Source: Mactra quadrangularis (taxonomy: Eukaryota; Mollusca; Bivalvia; Venerida; Mactridae). From it: a stretch of 64,000 bases of DNA. The position numbers and the translations under genes are program-made. Location: NCBI GenBank assembly GCA_025267735.1, contig CM046309.1, forward strand, positions 32,835,202 through 32,899,201, given 5' to 3'. Of this stretch, positions 1 to 11,105 are shown piece after piece. Below the pieces are notes generated by a model that saw only the letters and a program-made list of their open reading frames with translations, made no database searches and was not told the DNA's origin. How positions within the stretch are numbered: position 1 is the first letter of the stretch; each line of letters starts with the position of its first letter.

Positions 1-2802
1 AAAAGCCGTTCATTTTTGGATATATATACAGGCCACCATCATCTAACAATAGCTGGAATGTGGAGCTAGAAAATGTTTTAGAACTCTTGTACTCTGAAAA
101 CAAAGAAATTATCCTAACTGGAGACTTTAATTATAACTTTGCTAATTCACAAATTATTAATTCCTCTTGGAAAGATGTGATAGATTCATTCAATTTAACA
201 CAATTGGTTAATACACCCACCAGAGTAACAACTAACACCTCTACTATTATTGATCATATCTATACTAACATGGCTTGCAATATAATTAATGTACAAATTC
301 CTAATATATCTATAAGTGACCATTATCCTGTATGCTTTACGCGTAAATTGTCATCAAGCAACTCTAATGGGCCCATCCATAATATTATTTCATACAGAAA
401 TCTAAATAACTTCTGCAAAAATGATTTTATCAATTCATTGACTACTCAACCCTGGTCACTAATAGAAATATATGATGACCCACATGATGCATTAGACTGT
501 TTTCTAGATCTTTTTACAGAAGTACTGAATACTCATGCCCCTATCAAGCAAAAACGGGTTAAGCACTCTAATCTTCCTGACTGGTTCAACCCTGAAATTA
601 CTGAGGCAATGAAGAAACGCGATAAATTCAAATTGGAAAATGATATTGATAACTACAAATACTGGCGCAACAAACTGAAATTACTTATAACAAAATCTAA
701 GAAGTCATTTTATAATACCACTATTAATGAAAATAAAAACAATCCCAGTAAATTATGGAAACATTTAAAAGACCTGTCTGGAAAATCCACCAAATTTCAA
801 TCAAACTTTATCTTAGACCCTTCAGGTGATCCAATAAAAGATCCAACAACTGCTGCTGAAGCTTTTAATGATTTCTTTGCAAATATATTTACTATGGCTT
901 CAGGAGATAATGAAAGTATATCAGAAAAAGATAGACATAGGATACAGGAATTTGTTAAGAGTAAAAATGTCAATAATGATGCACCATTCAAAATTCCCTT
1001 GATTACTAAAGATTTTGTAACAAAACAATTAAATATATTAGATGTTAGCAAAGCTACTGGATTAGATGGCATTGGCGCCAAATTTCTTAAAATGAGTACT
1101 GATATTATATCAGGGCCCCTAACATACATCTTCAACCAAAGCATTACTAGATCTTGTTTTCCATCTCAATTTAAGAAGGCAAAAGTAATTCCAATTTTCA
1201 AGAAAGGAGTTAAATCTGACAAAAATAATTATCGGCCAATCTCAATTCTTCCTGTCCTATCAAAAATTTTAGAAAAACATGTAGGAGACCAACTTAAAAT
1301 ATACTTTGAACATCACTCTCTTATTCATAAAAATCAGTCTGGTTTTCGTCCAAATCATTCTTGTGAAACTGCCCTTACTTCTATAACTGATTCCTGGATA
1401 GAGGCTATCAATGATAATAAACTTGTTGGTACAGTCTTCCTTGATCTTACCAAAGCTTTTGATTTGATCAACCACTCTCTACTTATTCAAAAAATGAAAG
1501 AGTACAGCATCTCACTAGAAACTCTCCATTGGTTTAAGTCATACTTATCAGATAGGTATCAACAAGTATATATCCATGGCAAACTCTCATCAGCTCTTGA
1601 AATAACCTCTGGAGTGCCACAAGGGTCAGTTCTTGGACCTATTCTATTCATTCTGTACATCAATGACCTGCCCTTGCACTTAAGTAATTCCACAGCTGAT
1701 ATGTTTGCAGATGACACAACCATAACAGCTGTAGGGAAATCCCTCAACTCAATCTGCCAAGATCTTCAAAATAGTCTCAATACCATTCATGAATGGTGCC
1801 AACGAAATTCAATGATACCAAATCCTCAAAAAACCAAAGCAATGATTATTTCACCATCAAACAACATTCATAAAATTCTCAGCTCAAGTGAAAATAATGA
1901 CTTTAACCTTATTCTTGGAGATCAACAAATTGACTTTACAGATAATGAAAAATTATTAGGAGTCCATGTTGACCATAAATTGAATTGGAATAAACAAGTT
2001 GAGATGGTAATCAAAAAATGCAACTCCTTACTATATCTTTTACTGAGAATAAAACAGTATCTCTCAATAGACAAGAGAAAAATGTTTTTCAATGCATATA
2101 TTTTACCCCATTTGGACTACTGCTGTACAATCTGGGGTAACTGTAGTACTGAATTACTAAACAAACTGTACAAATTTCAAAAAAGAGCTGCAAGAATCAT
2201 CCTTGACCAAAGTTATGATGCTCCTACTGAGGCTTTATTTGCAGACCTTAAATGGATGAAAATTCATGATCGAATTCCATTCAAAAAGGCAATTTTTGTA
2301 TACAAATCTGTTAATAATATTTTTCCTGATTATATGTCCAATATCTTTCAAACAACAACTAATACAACTTTAAGATCTTATTCAAATAACTTTCTAAACA
2401 TTCCTAAACCCAGAATAGAATTCTGCAGAAAATCTTTAGCTTATTCTGGACCAAAAATCTGGAACATTATACCCCTCCATGTACGCCAATCAAATAGCCT
2501 CAGTTCTTTTAAAAGAGCATACCTAACTTGGTTCTACTCTGGTGGGAATACTCTAAGCATGTGATAATTATTTTTGTTCTTTGTCTTCTTTGTTCTTATT
2601 TGTTTTCTTGCATATGTACCTGTTTTAATATGTTATATAATATTTGCTCATTTCTTTCATTTTTATTATTGCTCATTTCTTTCAATTTCATCATTATATC
2701 ATACTGTCATCATCATTGTAAATATTGTGGAGGCTCTCAGGGAAGACTGGGCTTGCCCAACTGAGTTGCCTCATTAAATAAAGTTATTATTATTATTATA
2801 AT
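1..2802 (+). mobile_element. Non-LTR retrotransposon (LINE), 5' end outside window
   Basis: The element covers the left edge and ends in an AATAAA signal (2777-2782) followed by a short (TTA)n tail at 2784-2800, the simple-repeat 3' end common in CR1/Jockey-group LINEs. A short AT-rich 3' UTR of about 215 bases follows the ORF stop. The 5' end, any ORF1 and the 5' target duplication lie outside the window, so the target duplication cannot be checked. Confidence 0.93.
3..2564 (+). CDS. LINE ORF2: endonuclease (partial) and reverse transcriptase
   Basis: The frame is open from base 3 to the stop at 2564 (853 codons) with no stop or frameshift, and continues upstream of the window. The N-terminal part is the second half of an APE-type endonuclease: a GYIYRPPSS motif in the first bases, a GDFNYNF motif near 120-140, and a catalytic SDHYPV motif near 315-332. 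The reverse transcriptase follows: YRPISILP near 1231, motif A FLDLTKAFD (Asp codon at 1443), SGVPQGSVLGP at 1608, the catalytic FADD box at 1704-1715, and LLGVHVD near 1950. A C-terminal tail ends with a WNIIP-type motif near 2460. These domains nick target DNA and prime reverse transcription of the element's own RNA. The Jockey/CR1-type assignment rests on overall motif style and is tentative. The intact frame implies recent insertion. Confidence 0.93.
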   Translation, partial: KPFIFGYIYRPPSSNNSWNVELENVLELLYSENKEIILTGDFNYNFANSQIINSSWKDVIDSFNLTQLVNTPTRVTTNTSTIIDHIYTNMACNIINVQIPNISISDHYPVCFTRKLSSSNSNGPIHNIISYRNLNNFCKNDFINSLTTQPWSLIEIYDDPHDALDCFLDLFTEVLNTHAPIKQKRVKHSNLPDWFNPEITEAMKKRDKFKLENDIDNYKYWRNKLKLLITKSKKSFYNTTINENKNNPSKLWKHLKDLSGKSTKFQSNFILDPSGDPIKDPTTAAEAFNDFFANIFTMASGDNESISEKDRHRIQEFVKSKNVNNDAPFKIPLITKDFVTKQLNILDVSKATGLDGIGAKFLKMSTDIISGPLTYIFNQSITRSCFPSQFKKAKVIPIFKKGVKSDKNNYRPISILPVLSKILEKHVGDQLKIYFEHHSLIHKNQSGFRPNHSCETALTSITDSWIEAINDNKLVGTVFLDLTKAFDLINHSLLIQKMKEYSISLETLHWFKSYLSDRYQQVYIHGKLSSALEITSGVPQGSVLGPILFILYINDLPLHLSNSTADMFADDTTITAVGKSLNSICQDLQNSLNTIHEWCQRNSMIPNPQKTKAMIISPSNNIHKILSSSENNDFNLILGDQQIDFTDNEKLLGVHVDHKLNWNKQVEMVIKKCNSLLYLLLRIKQYLSIDKRKMFFNAYILPHLDYCCTIWGNCSTELLNKLYKFQKRAARIILDQSYDAPTEALFADLKWMKIHDRIPFKKAIFVYKSVNNIFPDYMSNIFQTTTNTTLRSYSNNFLNIPKPRIEFCRKSLAYSGPKIWNIIPLHVRQSNSLSSFKRAYLTWFYSGGNTLSM

Positions 2803-3334
2803 GCCCAAAAAATTTTGTGATTTTTTGGTTATATTTTGGTGAATTTTATCATTTTGTCCATTGTGAAAAGGCACAATATCAGTTCCAATTTAAAACAAAA
2901 AAATCCATAATGATTGATGCTAGAATACATATATAAATTATCAATTCAACATTGAATGCCCTACTACTGTGCTGTTACACAGTAGATTTGTACATCCCAA
3001 TACCTTGTGTATGTAAAAGCAATTCCAGTCTACTGCCTTGCAATACACTGAAAACTTAAATCTTACATAAATAAACTTTTATAAAGTAAAAATTAAAATG
3101 AGCATATACATGTAGATATAGAAAGAGAAAGGGTGAGAGAACATTATAAAAAATACCAATAATGACTATAGAAACCTGCAGTCATCACCTTTAACTATCT
3201 TGAGCACTAGCCAAATTTATTTATAATACAGAATAATAATATTTTACTAACTTCAGTTGTCTATATTTTACCCAAATTGACAGTTTCGAAAATAAAGGGA
3301 AAATGATCAACTAGCCCAACTATGTGAAATAAGT
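2803..3334. other. Anonymous AT-rich intergenic DNA
   Basis: No open frame, repeat or RNA gene was recognised here. The base composition is uniformly AT-rich with short A and T runs. Confidence 0.6.
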
Positions 3335-3890
3335 GATTCTCACTAGCTCTAGATAATTTTCATTATTCCTAGGATTTGGATAAATTATCACTGGCCCTAA
3401 GTAATTTTAATAATTCAACATTTTGGGCATATTCTCACTGACTTTTTCAAATAATCATAATTCCTTGGATTTGGGCAAATTCTCACTGGCCCTAGCTAAT
3501 TCTACATTTTGGGCATATTCTCACTGGCCCTTTCAAAATTTTCATAATTCCTTGGATTTGGGCAAATTCTCACTGGCCCTTTCAAATTTTCTTAATTCCT
3601 AGGATTTGGGCAAATTCTCACTGGCCCTTTCAAATTTTCATAATTTCTAGGATTTCGGCAATTTCTCGATGGCCCTTTCAAATTTTCATTATTACTTGGA
3701 TTTGGGTAAATTATCACTGGCCCTAACTAATTCAATGTTTTAGGCAAATTCTCACTGGCCCTTTCAAATTTTCATAATTCCTAGGATTTGGGCAAATTTT
3801 TACTGGCCCTTTCAAATTTTCACAATTCCAAGGATTTGGGCAAATTCTCACAGGCCCTTTCAAATTTTCATGTTTCCTAGGATTAGGGCA
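3335..3890. repeat. Tandem minisatellite, ~48-bp unit with a shorter variant
   Basis: Units read TCACTGGCCCTTTCAAATTT, then CATAATTCCTAGGATTTGGG, then CAAATTC. Successive CACTGGCCC marks at 3571 and 3619 are 48 bases apart. A shorter variant containing TAATTCTACATTTTGGGC interrupts the array near 3405-3515 and again near 3730. About 12 units are present, more diverged at the left end. It is non-coding. Confidence 0.9.
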
Positions 3891-4139
3891 GAGTTAAGGT
3901 GATGACTGACCCAGTGTGCCTATACACTACAATATTGAATGTGACAATATACTATACATAAACACATAGCTATTGTTATACAGGGGGGAAAACTCATTAT
4001 CTACCTTTTATCATCATTATTTTGTTGTAAAGTTGACACACTTGTTAGGTAGCAGGGAAAAAAATTACAAACATGTTGATAATAATTATATAAGAAGAGC
4101 AGTCCGTGGACAGCGCGCTCGATTATTCCGGGTATTCGT

Positions 4140-4690
4140 GTAAACGACAGCAACAACCAATCAAAACTCATGCCAGAGTTATGCAACTTAGTATTTGACC
4201 TTCAATCCTAACCCCGTTGACATGTGTGAAGTTTCAAGTAAATCCCTTCGGTAGGTTCAAAAATAAAATGTTGCACCAAAAATTTTAACCAAAAAAATTC
4301 GAAGTATTAGAGGGCTATAATTCAGTCAAAATTCTTGCTAGAGTTATGCAACTTGGTATTTGACATCAATTAGTACCCCAGTAAATCCCTCCAGTAGTTG
4401 CAAAGATAAAATGTTGCACCTAATTTATCTTTGCACCTAAAAACTTAACCAAGATATTTCTAAGTATATAAGGGCCGTAATTCAGTCCAAATTTATCCTA
4501 GACTTATGTTACTTGGTATTTGAACTCCAATGGTAACCCCGTAAACACAAATGAAGTTTAAGTGAATCCCTCCAGCACTTGCAAAGATATAAAAGATACA
4601 AAAATGTTGCACCTAAAAGCTTAACCAAGAAGTGTTAAGCCGACGCACGGCTGAGTAGGATAGCCCCACTATTCTCTGAATAGTCAAGCT
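4140..4690. repeat. Three diverged tandem units of ~160-165 bp
   Basis: The phrase GAGTTATGCAACTTGGTATT and diverged forms recur near 4175, 4340 and 4500. Each is followed by a GTAAATCCCT..AG segment and by AAAATGTTGCACC. The block ends in a distinct tail, GTTAAGCCGACGCACGGCTG, near 4636. This layout suggests a repeat-cored mobile element of the type often seen in bivalve genomes. No terminal repeats were identified. Confidence 0.75.
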
Positions 4691-5493
4691 TAAAAATAAT
4701 GTTGAAAAAAAAGATTTACTCCATGGATGATCCTGATGAAAGAAACCACTTTGAACTTAAAAAATATGTCATTTTATACACTTCACAAACCCAACTATTA
4801 TTCAATGTATGTGGTGATGTTAATGCCTATCTGATATTTTCAAAGAAAAACTATTCATTATAGGCATATAAACCAAACAACATTTTTAAATCTCTAAGTT
4901 GTTTCTTCATTTTTGAAGTTATGTGCTCCATAAGAATATTGTGAATTTTGATTATAAAAGAGAAACTTTACTGTTAGAAATTCCAATGGCCTTAACCTTT
5001 AATATTGAGTCCAGAATTCAGTAGGTGACATAAGGAACTTAGGCTGTGCCCTGATTAAATATTGCCACCAACAAATCGTTTAACAATTTAAGTCACTATG
5101 ACCTTGCCCTTTGACGGTTGACCTTTAGCTAAATGGGAGGTCACTGTTGGCACATCGTCTATCTACAAATAAATTTTGGAGAATGTAAGTGCAAGGGTTA
5201 AGAAATCACCCAGTCAAGCACTTGTTAATGGACAGGCAGTTTCATTTTATATGTTCTGTCTAAAGATAGTTGTACAACAAAAATACCTACTGTTCTTTAG
5301 TTTCAGGCCTTGATTTCAGATAATCACAGTTAGGTGACCAATGTGTATGTTCTGTCCATGGATCATCACCTATCTCCCAGTTTCTTATCAATACACCACA
5401 ATGAAAACATCGTACACAATCATCTTGACCTTAAAATATACAATCATAATTAATGAACAAACAAAACATGACCTTCAGCTCTACATGCTAATT
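4691..5493. other. Anonymous intergenic DNA
   Basis: No supported gene or repeat. A segment at 5098-5135 contains reverse-complement AGGTCA-like half-sites (ACCTTGCCCTTTGAC), distantly resembling the half-site clusters at 22 kb. Confidence 0.5.
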
Positions 5494-5802
5494 AACAGAC
5501 TGGTCAACCCGGTCGGTGGCGCAGTTCGTAACACACCGAGCTTTGGAAACTCGTGTCCCGAAGGGGGTACAGGGAGATTATACCCTTCCATGAAAATAAA
5601 ACAGTAATGACAATTTTCCTCCATTGATTAGATAATATGGAGAAGTTTCCGGCCTTGTTGAAGGGTAGGTGAGTACTGGTTATAGACAAGGGTCCAGGAA
5701 AGCTAGGTTAAGTGTGTTGGACTCCATATAATGACCTAAATTTTGTTGACACCGCATTAAAACCCAATAAAGAAAAAATAAAAACAAAAAACAGACTGGT
5801 CA
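5494..5802 (+). repeat. tRNA-derived SINE, family A, copy 1
   Basis: The SINE body is 5507-5789. It has a decayed tRNA-like head (GGTGGCGCAGTTCGTAACAC as A box; the B box is badly degraded). The family-A body follows: TTATACCCTTCCATGAAAAT, then TTTTCCTCCATTGATTAGAT, AGAAGTTTCCGGCCTTGTTG, then GTCCAGGAAAGCTAGGTTA, ending in an A-rich tail. A 13-bp direct repeat AACAGACTGGTCA flanks it at 5494-5506 and 5790-5802, showing retroposition by LINE machinery. Confidence 0.92.
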
Positions 5803-7110
5803 GTCAGACCAAGGATGACACAAAACAAAGCTCTAACTTATCAAACAGGGGTTAACCCTGTTTGCAGCTCTAAACTTTACAATGTTCAGGTGAGAATTAA
5901 TAGGCATAGCTCATTAACCTCTTCATATTTCAGATCTACAAAGATAATCTTTAAGTAAGCATTTTATCACAAATTAATAATCAATAATATACATTCAGAT
6001 ACCCATTTATTCACTGTTACTAGAGTTAGCCTGTTTAAGACACCTTTAGTAAGCAATAATGTGGCTAAATCTGTCATCAATTCCAACAATATCACAGTAT
6101 CGTTGACATTTCTTTTCCAATCAATAATTGATATGCAGTTTGAAATATCCATAATAAAGCCTATATAGGTTAATAAATAAAAGTCACTATTAAGTGACAA
6201 ATTTGTGAGACCATCCTTCTATTGTAAGTGGAAACAGGTGCCCCGTCATAATATGAACTAAAAAGGTCTAAAACATTGATGGCACCACCACTAAGGAAAT
6301 AGCTCCAGTTCACAGCAGGCATAACATTCATGACAAATATACATCTATTATGAGTTTATGACAACATAAATGGTCTGCATAGTACTGTAGTGAAGGAATC
6401 TATATGTATTGGCATACTAGATGATTTTTTCTTTGTCAATAAATATGAAGGTTTGGGCAAAAAAGGTTTGGACATTTTCATTGACTGGTGTTGTAGTGTT
6501 GGCATTCCTATTAACCCATTACACTTAAGACACAAAAACTCCTTACAATTAAGGAAGTTTTTTAAAAAGAGCAACCTTATAAATTAAGGCATATACATCA
6601 GCAACTTGAAACCAATCAAAACGCTTGACAGCTCTAAATGTGACCTGTTAAGACTGTATGACGTGACCTCATCTGGTCTATGTACTTAACAACTAGCAGC
6701 ACACTTCTTGACTCCGAGGTACAAACAGAAGTTTTGACTTGGTGAACTCACTTTAAGCATAGAGAGAACACCTTGTTAATGTGTATTACAATAATTTAAT
6801 ACATTTGTAAATATATTTATTTAATAACAATTATGCATTTTCCAGCAGTAATGACACTCATACATGTGATTTATTATTTCTTCCCTGTCTTGTCTCAAGT
6901 TGATTATCATTAATAATCAAAATGGTGTCATACTTAAAGTCATTCTAACAATAATGTCCTGTTTACTTAGAGCAGTATTTTATCTTTTAACATGATCAAT
7001 CATGTATATTAAACAATTAGACAAATTTTAACAAAATTTCTTTGCAGTGATCATTAAAATGTTTAAAATTAATGTAGCATATCATAGCTTTACACAGTTT
7101 AAAAATGGTT
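5803..7110. other. Intergenic or intronic DNA downstream of the BIR exons
   Basis: No coding exon was recognised. On the minus strand this lies downstream of the BIR exon ending at 7182, so a later exon of that gene could be expected here. No CxxC...H...C zinc-binding pattern was found by eye in the minus-strand frames read. Confidence 0.45.
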
Positions 7111-7181
7111 CTAACAGTATGTCCAAGAATTTTTTAGATGAAAATTAAGAACATTTAACATTAATTGATATAGAAACAAAC

Positions 7182-9013
7182 CCATATAAAAAAATCCAGC
7201 TTCTACAAGGTCATCAGAAGATTGTGTCATTGTCTCAGGTTTATTGTTGTATGTCCCTTCTCGAGCTGCGGGTTTACTGTACTCAGGAAATCTAGGAACC
7301 CGCCTACATCTTCCTGTTCCTGAACTGGAACCCGGCTCAAGTGATATAGGAATATTTCCAACATTGCGTTTCAATAAAAATGCACAACAAGGATTAAATT
7401 TTTTATGTTCCTCAGCCACAATATCACCTGGTTCCCAGTTTTTTAAAATGAGATTACAGAATATACATTTAACTCTGTCACCAGTCTTTAAAGAATAAAA
7501 TCCATTCTTAGCAAGCTCTCTAGGAGTAACTGGTATAGAATTGGACCAATCTGAAAATGTGTCTAATCTAACTTGTTCTTTCTTTAACTCTTTTTGATGT
7601 TGTAAATCATCCTTAAATAGAAATTGAAAATAAACTTGAAAATACAAGCACACAGTTAATGCTAATTTATTTTAGCTTGAGAGCGTTCCAGCTTTTACAG
7701 CTTAGAATTTACTTGACTTTCTGGTTCTTCTTCTTCTACCGATAATATGCAGGGCTCTCTCTAGAGCATAGTCGCATGTGTGAAATATGTACAAGGTGGT
7801 TGTGAGGCGGACAAGTGCACATATAGAAACTGATAAAAGCAGGGGTCTGTACATAGCTAGTGGATGGCAGCCAACCCAGACTAGAAGGTGTCCAAGGTCT
7901 GGGCTGTGGCAACATGATCTGGGAGACTGTTCCAATAGCAGATACCCGCTGGGAAGAATGAATGCCTGTAGATGTCTGTTCTGCAATAGGGCACCATGTA
8001 TCGAAGAGTGTGTCGTCTTGTTGAGAGCGATGATAGGTGTAGATAAGTGGTGGCATTAATATGTACAAGTCTCCCCAGTACTAAGCTAGTAGGATAAAGG
8101 TTCTTGCTCAAGAAAACAACACAGTAGGTTTTGGATAGGATTCAAACCAATGCCGAGCTGGCTATCCAATGATTGTTAGTCAGACATTATATCCTCTCAA
8201 TCACACCAACTTAACAACTCTATAAGCTTTAGATAGGATTTTAACCAATGGAAACCTGGATATCCAATGAATACAAGTCAGATGTCATAACCACTCAGCC
8301 ATGTCTACTCCTAACATGTAGGTTTATTGATGCAAAATTTCAATGCCTAGGTGTATGTTACCCTGTAATCATTTAACCCTTGCATCAATGACCCTGATTG
8401 TTTGGGACATGAGACAACTTAACCTATTTCTAACACCAGTAACAAAGGGGGACACTTCTCTAGAACAATTCCAACAAAGGTATAGGTTGATAGAGGAAGT
8501 GTCCTTCAAATATTATCAAATCACTAAGAAAAACACAATACTTTCAAGTACAGGAAATGGGTGGAATTTTTGTGAAGATTTTGTGATCAACCTATCATTT
8601 AAATTTATGTATTAATAATACTGCATTAATCTTCTTATAATATAGTCAAGACCTAGAGTTAGCCTACTAAACATTCATGGAAAGGCTAAATCTCTCAATT
8701 TTGCTATTAATCCAGTTACTATGAGCATACTTCCATCAATTCCAGGTAGGAGGGAGAATAGCTGTAGAAATGAATTCATGACCAAGCTCTAAGTAAGTAT
8801 GCTCCATCAGATTCTGAGAATCAAACCAATGATACCTCAATCAGTAGACATGAGAGCTACTGACTGATCTACAAGTAGCTGGACAGACACACATAAGATT
8901 AACATACAACTTACAAGTCTAAAGTAAATAAATACCTCATTACAATCTAAATGATCTGTGCCCGATTCAATTCCATCATCACTTTCAATAACATTACTGT
9001 GTTCTTGTGGCAT
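7182..9013 (-). CDS. BIR-domain (inhibitor-of-apoptosis-like) gene, first two exons, 3' part not found
   Basis: Exon 1 is 9013-8936: ATG at 9013-9011, in-frame TGA 15 bases upstream, 26 codons, ending GAG before GTATTT. Exon 2 is 7611-7182: it begins after a TTTAAG acceptor and ends in phase 1 at ATGG before GTTTGT. The two join in phase 0. The spliced product starts MPQEHSNVIES and carries one BIR from about residue 41. It contains RLDTFSDW, LAKNGFYSL and the zinc ligands Cys75, Cys78, His95 and Cys102, matching the family spacing C-x2-C-x16-H-x6-C. After a linker, VEAGFFYMG looks like the start of a second BIR split by the phase-1 intron. BIR proteins bind and restrain caspases or act in immune signalling; which applies here is unknown. 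Intron 1 contains a LINE scrap and a SINE. The rest of BIR2 and any RING domain were not found, so this may be a gene extending left or a truncated duplicate. Confidence 0.8.
7734..8111 (-). pseudogene. LINE 3' remnant (reverse transcriptase C-terminus)
   Basis: A minus-strand frame carries RHSFFPAGICYWNSLPDHV near 7930-7990, the Ser-Phe-Phe...Trp-Asn-Ser-Leu-Pro motif that closes many LINE ORF2 proteins. Frames shift soon after, and the rest reads as decayed 3' UTR. It lies in intron 1 of the BIR gene. The 5' part of the element is missing. Confidence 0.7.
8112..8340 (-). repeat. Decayed tRNA-like repeat fragments
   Basis: Two diverged copies of a motif (TTGGATAGGATTCAAACCAA and TTAGATAGGATTTTAACCAA, each followed by a TATCCAATGA segment) lie about 95 bases apart near 8130 and 8230. 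The GATTCAAACC part resembles a tRNA B box on the minus strand. They are probably old SINE heads. The evidence is weak. Confidence 0.4.
8655..8882 (-). repeat. tRNA-derived SINE, family B, diverged copy
   Basis: Read on the minus strand: a tRNA-like head with a decayed B box (GGTTTGATTCTCAG), then the family-B body markers AGCATACTT, AGAGCTTGGTCATGA, ATTTCTACAGCTATTCTCCC and a CCTTTCCATGAA segment. It lies in intron 1 of the BIR gene in the same orientation as the gene. Confidence 0.8.
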
Positions 9014-9230
9014 TTCTACACTGATTCAATAACTTCATAAACACATCTCTACAATGTATTATAATCAATTAAAACTAAAAATTGAATTTTTCCTCTCAAT
9101 ATAATTACAACTTATGAATAATGAGGGACATGATCACCAAAGTTGGGACAATTTCGCTGTGGGACATCTTTGTTTGGGACAGGATCTCCTGTATCCTAAG
9201 TATGTTTGTACTATTACTTTACTACTAAAC

Positions 9231-9407
9231 AGGGATGGGGTACCCGTACTTGTACTCGAGTATTATGAGTACAAGTACCACTTTTTCTAGTACTCGCCTG
9301 TACTCAGTACTCAGGAAAATAAATTGTACTTGTACTTGTACTTACTCAAGTACCGAACTAGCAGTACTCGATACGAATGTCAGACGATCCGTCCTCCAAC
9401 GATCCGT
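9231..9407. repeat. Solo left end of the hAT family at 9416
   Basis: The first ~145 bases are nearly identical to the left end of the adjacent element: CAGGGATGGGGTACCCGTAC, then runs of GTACTTGTACT, up to CAGTACTCGATAC. The copy then breaks into an unrelated stretch with a short duplication (GATCCGTCC twice). It is either an older truncated insertion or a terminal duplication. Confidence 0.8.
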
Positions 9408-9415
9408 CCCCAAAT

Positions 9416-10769
9416 CAGGGATGGGGTACTCGTACTTGTACTCGAGTATTATGAGTACAAGTACCACTTTTTCCAGTACTCGCCTGTACTCAGTACTCAG
9501 GAAAATAAATTGTACTCGTACTCGTACTTACTCAAGTACTGAACTAGCAGTACTCGATACTCGTGAGTATTTCTGAGTACTTGCCATCTTATTTCTATCA
9601 AGTTACATTCTTGATTGATTTTTCTTTAAAACTACTATAGAAATGATAATGCATAGTAATTGGTTATCTGATAACAAGTTTTATAGGTAGCTATTGTTAT
9701 GCATATCAATGGGATGTCTGACACCTTTTTGCAGTTTATACCTCTTCATAAATTGTGAAAACAATGTTTGTCACAGTTTGTTCCTCATATAGCTTATAAA
9801 TCATCAGCTAGTTATAAGCATCACTCATATTTTTTTAAGTGAATTACAAGACAATTACATTCTCTGAAACAGTCACTTTTGTGGTGAAAAAACCCTGCAC
9901 AATGTTTTGATATAAATTGAGATGAAATGTCATACAAATTTTATAACAATAGCTAATTCAACAAAGATTTTAGTTTTGTTTTTCATGAAGTTAGTTATTT
10001 AACTAAATAAAGATAACGCAATTATTTTAAGCTGAAACATACTATCAGCTGTCCTTTTTTCAAAAATCTTTTGTTTAAGTTTAATTTGGGTTTAAACTTA
10101 AACTTAAACTTCTTCATTTGATTAAATGCCTATTTCTATATTAAATATTCAATGGCGTTGTACTAAAGATAAATTATAAAAACTAAATAAGTAAAAACCC
10201 TCCACCATAATATATAAAATAACACAAAACAAAATAAAATTCATTATGCATGATGTTATATAGTGTGATTATGCATTTGGTTTTCATATATCAGATTATA
10301 AGACCTACAATAATCTTAGTTCATGATTTGACTTTATTCATACCTTTGTTTTTATTAATTTGATATTTACAATGTTGTCCTGAAACTGAAATGTGGGAAA
10401 AAAAGATTTGAATTTAGATTGAGAATATAGCCCTGAAACGGCAATAAAACTGTCCAAAAATATACACTGTTGCATAAAAATATTTACAGCAACATTTTGA
10501 CTGTCTTGTTTAAAATTGAATTTGAAGCTTGATTTGATGTTTAATTGAATAGATAAATAAAATTAGTCTCTTATTTATTCTAAAAATCTTTTATATGCTC
10601 ATGCAAAACAATCTGGTACTCAAAAATACTCATAAGTACTTAAGTAATACCCGAGTACTACTCAAGTACTGAAGAAAAACCAGTACTCATTACTCATAAG
10701 TACGAGTACAAAATTTGAAATACTCAAGTACTACTCGAGTACTGGAATCCAGTACTCGACCCATCCCTG
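9416..10769. mobile_element. Non-autonomous hAT-type DNA transposon
   Basis: The 1354-bp element begins CAGGGATGGGGTACTCGTAC and ends AGTACTCGACCCATCCCTG, giving matching terminal CAGGGATGGG repeats. It is flanked by a perfect 8-bp duplication CCCCAAAT at 9408-9415 and 10770-10777, the hallmark of hAT insertion. Both ends are dense in GTACTCGAGTACTT-like subterminal motifs. The middle is AT-rich with no transposase frame, so it must have been moved in trans. Confidence 0.92.
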
Positions 10770-11105
10770 CCCCAAATTGGGGATGATTTAGACATTAATT
10801 GTTTTTACAGTTCAACACTAATTTATCAAGTGTATTTTGCGGCAGAGACATAGGTATCTAATTCCCTGTTTTGCGAGTATTTCCTGAAATCTGAAGTATT
10901 TCGGGAAATCATGTGTATTTTGGTAAATTTCATGAACCGTCATCAGTTTAATTCTGACAACATTTATTTATGCGGTTATCTCACCTAGTTTATAGAAAAT
11001 GTTCATTTTATAGGACCTTGATAAGATATATGCATGCATTCATGTATAACTTAGACAAATTTGCTTGACTAAGTCATTTATTAAAGGCTGAAGCTTAACC
11101 TAAAC

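Noticed and set aside
5341..5607. 88-codon plus-strand open frame
   Set aside because: It runs into the SINE at 5507 and ends in its body; the upstream part has no recognisable domain.
9235..9576. Tyrosine/serine/threonine-rich frame of 113 codons
   Set aside because: It is a translation of GTACTTGTACT-type subterminal repeats of the hAT element.
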